From NCBI GenBank assembly GCA_015654635.1, contig JAATGP010000072.1, positions 1 to 64,000 on the forward strand: a stretch of DNA of 64,000 nucleotides, given 5' to 3'. Each line of letters begins with the position of its first letter. Within the stretch, counting starts at the first letter, position 1. The DNA comes from Alphaproteobacteria bacterium (lineage in GTDB: Bacteria > Pseudomonadota > Alphaproteobacteria > Micropepsales > Micropepsaceae). The notes beneath the pieces are model-generated. The model searched no databases. It saw nothing but the letters and a program-made list of their open reading frames with translations, and was not told the origin of the DNA. Position numbers and translations under genes: made by a program. Of the stretch, positions 36,180-46,122 are shown in pieces.

Positions 36180-36266
36180 GATGGTCTGCTCCTGAATGGA
36201 AGTGGACCGTCCCTGTCCGTGGGTTTTGCGCTTTCGCGGGCGGGGCCGGGTTGGTGCGGGATGCAC

Positions 36267-37208
36267 CTATTCCGCCGCCTCAGCGGTCGGAATCTCGGCC
36301 CCTCGCAGCTCTCGAAACGCGAGGAGAAAATCACTTGCCTTGCTGGCTTGGCTGGCCGCGTGAAAGATCGCGCGGGAATCCTCTTTGAGGATTTGCAGCC
36401 AATGGCCCAGGTAATTGGCATGGCGGATTTGCGGCGCAATGCTGAAATGCGCGCAGAGAAAGGCGCTGGTCAGTTCCGCGATCAGTTCTTCGCGCGCATA
36501 GGCCGATGAGCCGAAACGGTGTTGCAGATCGCGGTTGAGGCGCGAGGAATGCGCGGTCCAGTGCCCGAGTTCGTGAAAGACGGTGCCGAAATAATCTGCT
36601 GCACTGACAAAATCCGCAGCGGACGGAATACGGATGAAGTCTTCGCTGCGATGGTAGAAGGCTTGACCCCCGCCCTCGCGGATCACAGCGCCGGTCGCGG
36701 CGATCAACGCTTCCGCGTCGTGCGATAGCGCGGACGGCGCAACCGGCTTCGGCGCGGCGACGATATGGCCCGGCAAGCCCTCGCACTGCTCGACATTGAA
36801 CACGATGAAGCGTTTGAGGAACGGAACGGCGTTGGGCTCGTCGCCCGCTTCGCGCGCCCGCTCCTGTTCTTTCTTCGGAATGTAGCGGTCGGCGTAGCAG
36901 ATGGCCGTGCCGCGCTCGCCCTTGCGGACATGCCCGCCAAGGCTCAAGGCTTGGCGGAAGGTCAGCCATTCCTGCGCAGCAAAGCCGCGCCGGATCACGG
37001 CATCCCACAGGATCAGGACATTGATCCCCGAATAAAACTTGCGGCTGACAGCGCTACGCGGCAGGCCAAGTGCTGCGCCGGAGGCTTGCCACGGCTGCAC
37101 CCAAGGGACACAGCCCTTTTCCAATTCCGCGACGATGCGGTCGGTGACTTCTTCGTAAAGCGAAATGCGGCTCGTGCCGCTGGCGGATTGCTGGTGGGTG
37201 TGGCGCAT
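36267..37208 (-). CDS. ardC: ArdC-like antirestriction protein (ssDNA-binding, zinc peptidase-like)
   Basis: A 313-residue protein. The N-terminal ssDNA-binding domain (LYEEVTDRIVAELEKGCVPW, then SGINVLILWDA) is followed by a metallopeptidase-like domain with FHELGHWTAHSSRLNRDL (HExxH zinc motif, about 216-222) and EELIAELTSAFLCA. ArdC-type proteins protect entering plasmid or element DNA from host restriction during conjugation. GAGGAGG upstream fixes the ATG at 37208. It is the first gene of the leftward transfer cluster. Confidence 0.9.
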   Translation of the reverse strand: MRHTHQQSASGTSRISLYEEVTDRIVAELEKGCVPWVQPWQASGAALGLPRSAVSRKFYSGINVLILWDAVIRRGFAAQEWLTFRQALSLGGHVRKGERGTAICYADRYIPKKEQERAREAGDEPNAVPFLKRFIVFNVEQCEGLPGHIVAAPKPVAPSALSHDAEALIAATGAVIREGGGQAFYHRSEDFIRIPSAADFVSAADYFGTVFHELGHWTAHSSRLNRDLQHRFGSSAYAREELIAELTSAFLCAHFSIAPQIRHANYLGHWLQILKEDSRAIFHAASQASKASDFLLAFRELRGAEIPTAEAAE

Positions 37209-37577
37209 CGCGTGCCTCCTCGTCGGACCTCGCGCCCGCAATTCCCCGGAAGCGGGGTGGGCGGCGTCTTCGACCGCAGAGGCCCGCCGTCAGAGGCGGG
37301 GCGCACCCTTTAGGGCCGGAGCGAAGCGGAGGACGCGCAAAGCGCGTTGCGGCACGCCGCGGCGGGCCTAGAAGGGAGCGCCGCCCGCACCGCGGAGGGG
37401 AATTGCTTTCAAATGAAGTCGGCGTGCGAACGCACGGCGGCCATAGCCCTTCTTCTTGCGACAGGGATCGACGCCCGAAGGGCCAAGACCGGATTCGAGC
37501 ACAGCGAGAAGCGGGACTTGGCGCGCGAGAGCCCGGCGCGCGGAAGGCGCGGGCGCCAAGCCTTGGTTACCGGTGAC
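37209..37577. other. GC-rich intergenic region with hairpins upstream of ardC
   Basis: About 370 bp of very GC-rich sequence with several short inverted repeats, for example CCCCGGAAGCGGGG at 37244-37257. It must hold the promoter of the ardC-traG-trb run. An origin of transfer could lie here, since many elements have it near such genes, but no nic-site consensus was recognised. Confidence 0.4.
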
Positions 37578-37799
37578 TCATTTGCGTTTCTTGGGCGGGC
37601 GCACCAACTCGATGTGGCTGACACCCAAGGCACAAGCCAACTCATAGAGGGTGACAATCGAGGGATTGCGGCGGCCACGTTCCAAGGTGCTGAGATATTG
37701 CTGGCTGAAGCCGGATTTTTCGGCGAACTGCTCTTGGGTCAGTCCGGCCTTTTGCCGGATCCGTTTGACGTTTTCGCCGACCAAGACGCGCATGTCCAT
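37578..37799 (-). CDS. XRE-family transcriptional regulator
   Basis: A 73-residue Cro/CI-type protein: VGENVKRIRQKAGLTQEQFA, EKSGFSQQYLSTLERGRRNP and SIVTLYELACALGV form a full helix-turn-helix domain with almost nothing else. Small XRE proteins next to DUF2285 genes are typical regulators of transfer in these elements. Its target is probably a promoter in the neighbouring GC-rich region. Confidence 0.88.
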   Translation of the reverse strand: MDMRVLVGENVKRIRQKAGLTQEQFAEKSGFSQQYLSTLERGRRNPSIVTLYELACALGVSHIELVRPPKKRK

Positions 37800-38029
37800 G
37801 CGCGCCAGATCAACCCATTACATAGTCCGAGTTTATCAACTATGATATGTATTGCCCGTCGCCGTGACATTTTTGGGGCGGTCATCGGCCGGCGCGCCGT
37901 TCGTCCCCCATGAGGGCTGGAGGAATTCTGTGGATACCACCTTCGATTGCTCGCCAAAGCGATCCAGATGGGCGACCATGTGCCAGGGGAACCGAGCGCA
38001 GCCTTTTGTAAAGATGGAGCGTCTCCGAC

Positions 38030-38290
38030 ATGCCCGCAAGCGATCCGCCTTCTGCCATCGCGGACGACGTACCCTGGTCGGAAAAGATCACATTGTATGA
38101 CGAGGCGCATTTCGTCACGTATCTGCGGTTACTGGATGCGAGCGCCGCGGGCGCCTGCGACGCCGAGATGTGCCGCATCGTGCTGGGGATCGATCCGGTG
38201 AAGGAGCCGGACCGCGCCAAGCGGGCACTGGACAGTCATCTGCGCCGCGCGCGCTGGATGACCGAGCAGGGTTATCGCCAGCTGCTCTAG
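38030..38290 (+). CDS. DUF2285-family small DNA-binding protein
   Basis: An 86-residue protein with KITLYDEAHFVTYLRLLDAS, CRIVLGIDPVKEPDRAKRAL and RRARWMTEQGYRQLL, the DUF2285 pattern with a predicted helix-turn-helix. Related proteins regulate transfer and excision genes in rhizobial symbiosis islands (for example QseM/FseA-type systems). It converges with a longer DUF2285 protein whose C-terminus is similar. Confidence 0.8.
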   Translation: MPASDPPSAIADDVPWSEKITLYDEAHFVTYLRLLDASAAGACDAEMCRIVLGIDPVKEPDRAKRALDSHLRRARWMTEQGYRQLL

Positions 38291-38307
38291 CGGGTGAGGT
38301 TTGTCCA

Positions 38308-39114
38308 TTAGGTGAGGAACTGCCGGTAGCCGCCTTCCATCAAATCGCGACCATAGCGAACCGCGCGCCGGATCTGGTCGCGCAGATGGTCTCCTGTGTC
38401 GCTCCAGTCGCGCTCGACACGCGCTGCGCCGAACAGGGCGATGGCGATCTCGCGATAGGAGGCGTGCGCCAACCAGCCATCGAGCGCTTGGGCGATGCGC
38501 GTCAACCGCGGGGCGCGGCGCTCCCGCGGATAGAGCGAGGGGCGCAACTGGCCGGAGCCGACAAGATCGGCGAGACGGCGCACCGCCAGAAAGCGGCTTG
38601 CCCGATGGTGCGATGCGGGCAATGCCGGCGTGAGCAAAAGGGCTTCCATAAGGGGTGTGTCGCCGAAAATGGCAAGCTGCAGAAAACGGCCATCTTGCGC
38701 GAAGAGCACGTCGCGCCGCCCGTCGTCACCCAAGGATTGCACGGTGCTACGGCATTGCAGCTTGTCGAGACGAAGCGTGTTGACCTCTGTCCCGCGCCGC
38801 ATCGGTGAGGCGGTGAGCGGCAGGATCTCGCGGCACAAATCCAACTGCCAGAACACGTTGGCCTTGCGTGCGTCGAGAAGGGGGTTTTCGAATCGCAGAA
38901 GCCCCCAAACCAAAGCGGCATCCGTGCCGCCCTGATCGACGGCAAGCGCCGGTCTGTCGGTATCCTGGAAGGCCTGGATGTAGGTGGGGTTTCGCCGGAG
39001 AAATTCCCAGGCCCAACCGAGCCGCGATAACCCCGCCATCCAACGATAGGTTTCCGTGGAGGGCCACAGGGTGGAAACAGCGTTTCCCAATGCGGTTTCG
39101 GCAAAGAGCGTCAT
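38308..39114 (-). CDS. DUF6499/DUF2285-containing regulator-like protein
   Basis: A 268-residue protein. The N-terminus holds YRWMAGLSRLGWAWEFLRRN, the short domain usually paired with DUF2285, and the C-terminus holds SYREIAIALFGAARVERDW and LRDQIRRAVRYGRDLMEGGY. The middle resembles no family I can name. It is a common accessory gene of alphaproteobacterial integrative elements and probably regulates transfer. Start 39114 (ATG) is preferred over an upstream TTG at 39162; the ribosome site is weak. Confidence 0.75.
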   Translation of the reverse strand: MTLFAETALGNAVSTLWPSTETYRWMAGLSRLGWAWEFLRRNPTYIQAFQDTDRPALAVDQGGTDAALVWGLLRFENPLLDARKANVFWQLDLCREILPLTASPMRRGTEVNTLRLDKLQCRSTVQSLGDDGRRDVLFAQDGRFLQLAIFGDTPLMEALLLTPALPASHHRASRFLAVRRLADLVGSGQLRPSLYPRERRAPRLTRIAQALDGWLAHASYREIAIALFGAARVERDWSDTGDHLRDQIRRAVRYGRDLMEGGYRQFLT

Positions 39115-39409
39115 GTGAAGTGTCCGCCACCACGAGCCCCCAGCCAGTATTTCCCTTTTCAAACCGCGCTGGCCACCAACGACCGCATTAGCGGGACATA
39201 CATCGTTTGCCCGTGCCGCTCACACTGCGCGTAACTCTGCAACTCACAATTTAAACGTGTTTTGTTGCTCCGCCAAGGGGGGAAGGACATCAATATTCCT
39301 CGATCCGGTAGTGTCTCAGTTTGACAGGAAATCACTCCTATACATGCGCGCATACGCTTGGTTGTGAATTTTTGCGAATCACTTACGTTATAGTTGCGTT
39401 CCGCAGGGG

Positions 39410-39742
39410 ATGGCGCGCGTGACTAGCCCACTAGAATTGACAACGGATGTGATCACGGCTGGCGCAGCACTGGCGGGCCTGCTTCTTGTCTTCATGGGAA
39501 ACATTGCGGCTGCTTTCGACGGGTACGAAAAGCAAGAGCAGCACGCCGTCCGCGTGAAATACCAGCATCGGCTCTGGGTTGCGTTCGCAGGCTTTGCTCT
39601 TGCGATTGCCGCTACGATCTTCGCCCTAATTGGTAAGTGGGCGCTGTCTGAGTATGTCTCGTTTCTCGGTCTGGTCTTGCTGCTAGTCGCTCTCGGTTGG
39701 GTGATCTTCGTTGCGCTGAGGGCCGTATTGGACGTGAAATAA
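39410..39742 (+). CDS. Small membrane protein of unknown function
   Basis: A 110-residue protein with three likely membrane helices (VITAGAALAGLLLVFMGNIA, LWVAFAGFALAIAATIFALI and YVSFLGLVLLLVALGWVIFV). No family recognised. Its stop shares one base with the start of the next gene (TAATG), so the two are co-translated. Confidence 0.6.
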   Translation: MARVTSPLELTTDVITAGAALAGLLLVFMGNIAAAFDGYEKQEQHAVRVKYQHRLWVAFAGFALAIAATIFALIGKWALSEYVSFLGLVLLLVALGWVIFVALRAVLDVK

Positions 39743-40038
39743 TGGCGCTTACCCTCGAATCTGAACAACGCCTAACAGAAGTTGGGCTCGTCGCCTTCTA
39801 CGAGAACAAAAAAGATGCATGGCTCGCGTCCGCTCAGGAAATGAAGAATTTTTGCACAAACAATTTTCCGGTTGGCGCCCAAATTAGGCGCGATGATGTG
39901 GCCAAAGCGTTCCACCCAGTTCTCGAAGTGCATGAGGACTTTAGGGTGTTCCGCGAAACGGAAAAGTTACGCGGAAAATTCTGGATAAAGGATTTTGCGG
40001 ACCTTATAATCGACCGCACATGGGACCAGTTGACGTGA
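39742..40038 (+). CDS. Unknown 98-residue protein coupled to the membrane protein
   Basis: Starting MALTLESEQRLTEVGLVAFY, the protein is soluble, with FPVGAQIRRDDVAKAFHPVL resembling part of a restriction-like or HTH fold only loosely. I recognise no family. The start is fixed by the TAATG overlap with the upstream gene. Lower GC and different codon use than the core genes, by eye, suggest transfer. Confidence 0.55.
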   Translation: MALTLESEQRLTEVGLVAFYENKKDAWLASAQEMKNFCTNNFPVGAQIRRDDVAKAFHPVLEVHEDFRVFRETEKLRGKFWIKDFADLIIDRTWDQLT

Positions 40039-40045
40039 GGCGAGT

Positions 40046-40213
40046 ATGACCAAGAACAAAGAAAACATTGCAGCTGCCCAAGCCCTTGTTGAAGCAATCT
40101 TGGCTAAGAACTTCAATCAGAAGGTCAGTAAAAAATCGTCGCGCGCAGCAGCCGAAAGGTTACTTGAAAGCGTGCCGACAGCGCGACCGTCCAAAGAAGC
40201 GCAAGCCGCTTAA
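40046..40213 (+). CDS. Unknown 55-residue protein
   Basis: A short basic protein (MTKNKENIAAAQALVEAILA, then KNFNQKVSKKSSRAAAERLL) with GAGGCGAG just before the ATG and 7 bp after the previous stop. It is likely the third gene of the small operon. No family recognised. Confidence 0.5.
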   Translation: MTKNKENIAAAQALVEAILAKNFNQKVSKKSSRAAAERLLESVPTARPSKEAQAA

Positions 40214-40316
40214 ATCGCTCAATTTCAGCGCCGCCGCGCTCGAATTCAGTCAATGACGACAGATTGGTTTGCCATTACCACCCATGCTATGCTTAGCGGC
40301 AAGCATGGAGGGTGGA

Positions 40317-40778
40317 ATGGATCCTAAGCAGCTAAAGGCTCTATACGACCAAACGGAAGCAGCCAATAGAACGAAGGCTGTGTCGACTGCGAAGGCAAAT
40401 GTTGCGGCCCAAGAAGACCTCCGTGAGTTAGATGCTAGGGGTAAGGCCGCGCTCCACAACGTAGTTCTTCCCTATTTACGCGACGTTCAAAACGAATTTG
40501 AAGATGCTGCATTTACGCTGCGAGTACTTGGCGTTGACCTCTCTGATGGCATGCCTATCGGAGTCGCCTTTCATGTTGGGTCAAACCCAGAGTACGGAGT
40601 TAGCGTGAATGCTGGGAAAGTTACAGTTTGGCGCGGGTTTGAGCCCAAGCTCGGTTCAGACAGGACCGAGATTAAGTTTGTGTTCCCAGCGACAGTTGAA
40701 CCGTTTATCGGGAGCATTGACGATCTTACCCGTGAAAAAATCGCATCCCTGATTGCTATAGCCATAAGGAACGGCTGA
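40317..40778 (+). CDS. Unknown 153-residue protein
   Basis: Begins MDPKQLKALYDQTEAANRTK with GGAGGGTGG directly upstream. The N-terminal third is a likely coiled coil (AVSTAKANVAAQEDLRELDA, LPYLRDVQNEFEDAA); the rest is mixed beta (GVAFHVGSNPEYGVSVNAGK, VTVWRGFEPKLG). No family recognised. It ends directly at the start of a frameshifted KGG-type gene. Confidence 0.6.
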   Translation: MDPKQLKALYDQTEAANRTKAVSTAKANVAAQEDLRELDARGKAALHNVVLPYLRDVQNEFEDAAFTLRVLGVDLSDGMPIGVAFHVGSNPEYGVSVNAGKVTVWRGFEPKLGSDRTEIKFVFPATVEPFIGSIDDLTREKIASLIAIAIRNG

Positions 40779-41008
40779 ATGCCCAAAGGGCCTAAGGGCA
40801 AAACCGGCCCGCTGACGTGATCGGGAATGCCATTATGGTCGCCAAACTTGCCACTGGCGAAATTACGGAAGACCAAAAAGTCAAGTCCGCCGCCGCCGAG
40901 CTAGGCAGCAAGGGCGGTAAAGCGCGGGCTGTTGCGCTCACCAAGAAAAAGCGTGCCGATATCGCGAAGAAGGCGGCATCGACTAGGTGGGCTAAAAGTC
41001 AAAGCTAG
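40779..41008 (+). pseudogene. Frameshifted small basic 'MPKGPKG' protein
   Basis: The first codons read MPKGPKGKTGPLT and stop, but the next frame from about 40803 reads RPADVIGNAIMVAKLATGEI and then GSKGGKARAVALTKKKRADI and AKKAASTRWAKS. Intact relatives read MPKGPKG..RPADVIGNA in one frame, so one base is missing near 40800. The downstream part could still start at GTG 40817. The function of this short basic, RNA/DNA-binding-like family is unknown. Confidence 0.6.
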
Positions 41009-41231
41009 TCTGATCTCCAAAACTTTTGTTCACGTGGCGCTCGTATTCACTCTTGTCGCGAGAAATCTGAGCGATACCGAGAAGCTGACCCAAATGGGTA
41101 CGTAGTGCCTTTACGCCAAACTCCGACAGAAACTGGTGTAGTTTTTTGTATGGCACACGGCTCTGCCCTCGCATTAATCGCGTCTGCTCCAGAACCTTGC
41201 TGTTGCTCTTGGCTAGACGTCCATTCCCCAT
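40992..41231 (-). pseudogene. C-terminal fragment resembling P63C-domain proteins
   Basis: About 50 codons (VPYKKLHQFLSEFGVKALRT, then HLGQLLGIAQISRDKSEYER) resemble the C-terminus of P63C-domain phage or element proteins (…HQFLTEDTG..HL..Q…LMRIS.DK.EFE…). The upstream part of the frame is not conserved and a further piece seems to lie in another frame to 41283, so the gene is a 5'-truncated remnant. The identification is tentative. Confidence 0.4.
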
Positions 41232-41279
41232 ACTTCGATCCCGGCGACCGTTTCAAGCGCGCGCTACTGCTCATGCGAT

Positions 41280-42128
41280 TCAAATTTTGGCGTTGCCTTC
41301 TAAACGCGCTCTCGCTCTGGCCATGTCATCGGCGCCGCATCTCCACATTTCGGCGGTATCCCTGCCCTTCTCGTCATTCTCAAGAACGGCTCGGGCCGAG
41401 GTGAAGAAAGCGGAATAGGTGAAAGCAAAATGTGCCATTAACACCACGCCTATGCCGAGCCCCCCCTCAGAGAGCATGTGTTGGGTTGGTATTGATGCTT
41501 GTTCCACCTGCAAAACACTAATGTAATTGGTGTGTGAATATCCACATAGATAGCTATAAACCTCATCAAAATACTTCTCGTGAAACCCCGCGCTCACCGC
41601 CAAGCTGCGCCAATTCACACCGGTTCTCCACTGGCCTTCGAGTAGCTTCTTCTGTTGCTTATCCGAGTAGCGTTTGAATTCAGGATGTGCCGCGATTTCA
41701 TGCTTCAGCCGTTCTATGTCTTTTTTTTCGCAAGCTAACGTTTGTCGGGATTCTCTTGTGGACGCATGGAACTGCTGCCGATCTGTGAGGCCACCCAACC
41801 ACCAAGTTTTATGCCTGAACTCAGATTGCGCGGAAACAGAACCCCCGTAGATGTAGAAAAAGACGAGGTATGTTTCCCACGCGGATCGTGCGATCACCGT
41901 CAGCGAGGCGTTATCGACGAACGTAGCAATTGGAGTACCATTACATTGGACGGTTGAGCCATCCGCGATAGCTCTCATTGTAGCTAGATGACGGAATAGC
42001 TTTATCGAGATTCCCTGCGCGTCGTTGTGCCATGGGTTGTCAGGATCAATTGCTTTCCCGCCTTGAAAATTGACGAGCTGAGCGTAAAGATTCAGAAGAA
42101 CAGAATAAGCCTCGTCGTATTTCGTCAT
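41280..42128 (-). CDS. Unknown 282-residue protein (DUF5677-like)
   Basis: A mostly helical protein starting MTKYDEAYSVLLNLYAQLVN. Noteworthy segments are ASLTVIARSAWETYLVFFYI, YLCGYSHTNYISVLQVEQAS and a hydrophobic stretch (GIGVVLMAHFAFTYSAFF). The overall pattern resembles DUF5677-type proteins, which often sit in defence and mobile regions; this is a weak match. It lies downstream of the truncated TPR gene on the same strand. Confidence 0.55.
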   Translation of the reverse strand: MTKYDEAYSVLLNLYAQLVNFQGGKAIDPDNPWHNDAQGISIKLFRHLATMRAIADGSTVQCNGTPIATFVDNASLTVIARSAWETYLVFFYIYGGSVSAQSEFRHKTWWLGGLTDRQQFHASTRESRQTLACEKKDIERLKHEIAAHPEFKRYSDKQQKKLLEGQWRTGVNWRSLAVSAGFHEKYFDEVYSYLCGYSHTNYISVLQVEQASIPTQHMLSEGGLGIGVVLMAHFAFTYSAFFTSARAVLENDEKGRDTAEMWRCGADDMARARARLEGNAKI

Positions 42129-42400
42129 CTATCCCCCAAAAATTCTGGGCCGAGTCTTTCACGGGTCGAGCGTGCCAGACGGTTGAGATGCGTCGCCGGT
42201 CAAGGCTCGGGCTGGCTGATCGAGGGATCGCCTTCGGCCTTGGTGTCGGGAAGGAGGCAGCGTGCTTCCCGCGCGCCCAAAAAACCCGCGCGCTCGCGGC
42301 CAATCTCGACAAACGCGGCCTGCACAGCCGGCACCACGTTTGAGCCCAAAGGGGCGCATTGAGGGATGCTGCGCACGTGCCGGCTGGTGACGTTGCGTTG

Positions 42401-45400
42401 CTAGCTTCGATGTCCACGCCGATTTTTCCTCCGAGCCTTGCTATCAACCGGCGACATCGAATTCGGCACCGTCTCGACCAAGAAATGGCCCCTTGCCCAT
42501 CCAATCAGATATTGATGGAGCCGCGGAATGCGCATGCTAGCACTGCGCAGAATGTTGAAAATCTGCTGATAATCCGCTGTGCGCTCGCGCAGCAACATCG
42601 TCACGATCTGCCCGGTAGCCCGCTGCCGCAGAGGCTCATACCGGTCGTCCTGCCAAATTACCTGTAACAGTTCAAGCGTTGCCACGAGATGGGAATGCGG
42701 GTCAGCCAACTTTCCGCCAATCACCTTGATCAGGGAAGTGAACGGCTGGCTGGGAACATCATGTCCGGCCATAACGTCCATTGCCAGTGCCGCGATCAGT
42801 GCTCCGCCAGATATGCCGATATAACTCTGCCCGGCATCGACCAGAAGTGCGGTCCACTTGCAATAGGTCTGCAAATCAATAGCGCGGCGGTCCAGCGCAG
42901 TCATCACCACGGCCTGAAGCCACACGGCCTTTTGCGCACCAATTCCCTGAGCCATTTGCCGAAGGGGGAGGTCGTCGCTCAAGAAAATGAGATCGCCTTG
43001 CAACGCCAAAACGGCTTCATTGAAGATATTGCTTCGATTGTCGCTTAAATGCTCCCGCAGCGCGTCAGGGAGTTCATCCGTGGCTCTTACGGGACGCACT
43101 TCCGCATTGGCCTTGACCCAAGCGATCACCTGATCGAGTTCATCACCCCACTTCTTGACCTCCTCGACGCTGGCCTCGACAAGAGCGATTCCCTCGCCGC
43201 TCCACCGCATCGATCGGAGACCATCGACTTCAGACTGTGCGATTTTCGCCCTACGCGCATATAGCCCGTCCAACATCGCCTGCGAAATAACGATTGGACC
43301 GCACACATCCTGGACGACCTGCATCGCACCAAGATGCCAAATGTTCCAGAATGTCCATAGGTCGACCACGCAGCCCTTCTTGTCATGGGCAATTATCGTT
43401 TGGATCGCAGCCTGACGCTCTGGCTCGTTCCCCTGTGCCACCTTGACCTTCAAGCCGGGCGCAGTGACCGCGCCGGCCGCATCAATCGTGTCGCCGCCGA
43501 TTCGCGCCGCAAGCACTGCAAGCGGCCAGTTGTTAGTCGCGTACTGCCGGGTCTCGGCATCGACCCAATCATGCCGTTCTCTGAGTTCTTCCCGAATTTC
43601 TTCAAGGCCCGTAAGCGAAGCCGGATCGACCGATATGCTTCGAAATAAGAAGATGGTCGGAAACCGCTGCTCGTAGTTCGCAAGCACGTAGTGAAGACGC
43701 GCCACATATTTATGCCGTATCTGCGTGATCTTTCCTTCGCGTCCGTCAGGCATGACGAACTCGGCCCCCGGTGCTTGGCCAACAACAGCCAACGCCAGTG
43801 GATGGTCAGGTTCCCATGACTCTACGTCCAGCCGCCGAAGTGCGACGTCCGGCTCAATAACAAAGAAGACCTTTTCGCCATCGGAAAATTCGACATCGAC
43901 GGCGGCGTCAGGCGCTGCGGTTGGCATTTCCCACGCACGTTTGCCTCCCGGCATGCCTTCTTGCAGTACAAGAGAAGACAGCGCCTTCCATGCGCGCGCC
44001 TCATCGCGATGCGCCAGAAATAGTCGATATGCGAGCACTGCCGCGCGATCCAAAAATCCAAAATGGCCGAGGATCGCAGCAAGCCGGAAATGACCCTCTA
44101 ATGTCGGTTCGGCAAAGTCCTGGACGCGATCCGAAAGCAATGCGAGCAGTTCGGTCGATTTGTTCTGACGCATCAGAATCTCAATCTTCAGGAGCGTTGC
44201 CTGAAAATGTCTCGGCCTGATGCTCAGCAACCGATCAATTGCGACGAGCGCGCCGGGAAGATCGCCCACATTCCACGCATGGGCGGAGGTGAGCCAAAGA
44301 ACATCGGGGTGGTCGCGTACTAGGTCGGATGCCGCCTCTAACGCCTTGCGCAGCGCGTCGTCCCGGCGCGCAGCACCCAAAGCTTGGAGGTAGAGAAGTG
44401 TTGCCGGGCTGGCGCGACGCAGGTCAACCCGACCCTCCAATAGGCGCGACGCTTCCAGCGGTCGTTCGTAGCGTCGCAGGTCTCGGGCGATCATATAGCG
44501 CGTCGGGATATCGGCGTGCTCGGGCAACCCCGCCGCGATGCGCTGGAGCGCTTCGACGAAAGTCTCCGCAGGCTTGCCCTTCTTAATTTCGTCTTCGACT
44601 TTTAGCAGTTCCACGAACGGAGCGTTTCGCTCATCATTTCCCAGCGCGGCAAGTGCCTCATCAAACACAGCCCGATTGTCGATGCGTAGCGCGATCTCTG
44701 CCATCAATTGCCAGCGCGTGGCGCGTAGGTGATCCGGGAACGTGTCATCCGGCGCATGTTTGAGCAGGTCCAACGCGCCGGGCGGATCAGAGTTCGCTAG
44801 CAGTTCTGCATAGATCAGGGCGGCTTCGCCGTCACCTGTCAGCGATTTGAGTGTGGCCGCAGCCTCAGCGGATTTGCCCTGCACCGCTTGCACCAACCCG
44901 AGCATCCGCGTGAGATGTCGATCCGCCGGGTACAGTGCTCGCGCCCGTGCCAGTATTTCCTCCGCCTCGGGCAGCCGTCCCGCAAGACGCAGACAGATTG
45001 CGGCGTTGTTGGCAATCGCCGCGAGTTCAGGAAAGTCGCCCTCGACAAAATCAAGCTGGCGCGACACCGATTTTTTCAACTCGGTTGCCGCCGCGTCGAG
45101 TTCATCCGCGCTGACGGCAGTTAGACCGCCGGGGAGGTAGGCATTGGTTTGTGTTGCCATGGCAAGCACGGCATGCGCCTTGAGCCGCTTGAAGACGTCA
45201 CTGTCGGGATGCTTCTTGGCCAACTCAATGACGCGCGCTTCCCAACCGAGAACACTCCGAAGCCTCAGAAATTCGGCAAGACCCAGATCGGCGTCGATGG
45301 TTCCGGCCAGATCGGCAGGGATGAGAGAATCAGGCTCGCCCTTCCAGTCGGAGCGCGCGGCAGCTTGCATCAAATAGGCTATCGCCTGTTTCGCGGGCGG

Positions 45401-46081
45401 CTTTGCCCCCAGTGCAGCACGCGCAAGCGACATCGAGTCATCGAAGCGTGATTGCAGAAGCCGTACTAAGGACATATTCGCTGTCGCCGCCGGATCGGTC
45501 GGGCGAGCAGCGTAAGCTTCTTCGTAGAGTGTTTCGGCTTCCTTCTGGTTCCCCAATTCGTGCGCAATTGTCGCCAGATTTGTCTTGATCCGAAAGATCG
45601 CGCGGGGCTGCGCAGTAACGTCGGTCGTTTCGAGAAGTGCCAGCAATCCTTTTTGGGCAATTTTTAGCTGGTAGTCGTTCCGTATCAGATCACGAAAGGT
45701 GTCAATCCGCGCGTGTAGAGCGGCGTCCTCGCTGGCGTCAATGGGCGCCGCCATCGGTTCGTCGACAGGCAGAATCGGCGCGCTACCAGCCTTCATCAAC
45801 GTCGAGAGATTGTCGATCTTGGCGGCCAGATCAGATATTGCGCCACCCGGAGAATCAGCTTCCAGACGCGCCTGGCTCACTCCCGCCCAAGGAACGAACA
45901 AGTTATATGCCGCTTCATGCTCCGCGATGCGAAGACACAGGCTTTCCCAGCCAAAGAGGGCGACGGTGAGATCGTGTCCCTCTTTGCGTAATTCTTGCTC
46001 GACCGAGTAGGCCGCGTCGGTAGCAGCCCTATCGTCAGGTGCGGTGGTGGCGAAAATGATTTCCTTGAGACCGCCATCCAA
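42401..46081 (-). pseudogene. Large TPR protein with PIN-like end, N-terminal nuclease-like part deleted
   Basis: From ATG 46081 the frame gives 1,226 residues. It opens with LKEIIFATTAPDDRAATDAA and LFGWESLCLRIAEHEAAYNL, the end of a restriction-endonuclease-like domain that normally has about 100 residues before it. Upstream codons in the same frame (IQCRRVAKPLKRKKILQDCR, 46160-46100) belong to that domain but have no start. Helical TPR-like repeats fill about 130-720; a GreA-like/beta region (VEFSDGEKVFFVIEPDVALR) and a PIN-like segment (CVVDLWTFWNIWHLGAMQVV) follow. Proteins of this build occur in defence islands. A deletion has joined it to truncated hsdR. Confidence 0.65.
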
Positions 46082-46122
46082 TACGAGTGCCGCCCGGCAG
46101 TCTTGGAGGATTTTCTTTCGTT

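Noticed and set aside
37209-37577. An origin of transfer
   Set aside because: Hairpins are present but no nic consensus or relaxase is available to support it.
42129-42400. A gene remnant downstream of the TPR gene
   Set aside because: A minus-strand stretch reads as protein-like (for example AAFVEIGRERAGFLGAREAR) but has no start, family or ribosome site.
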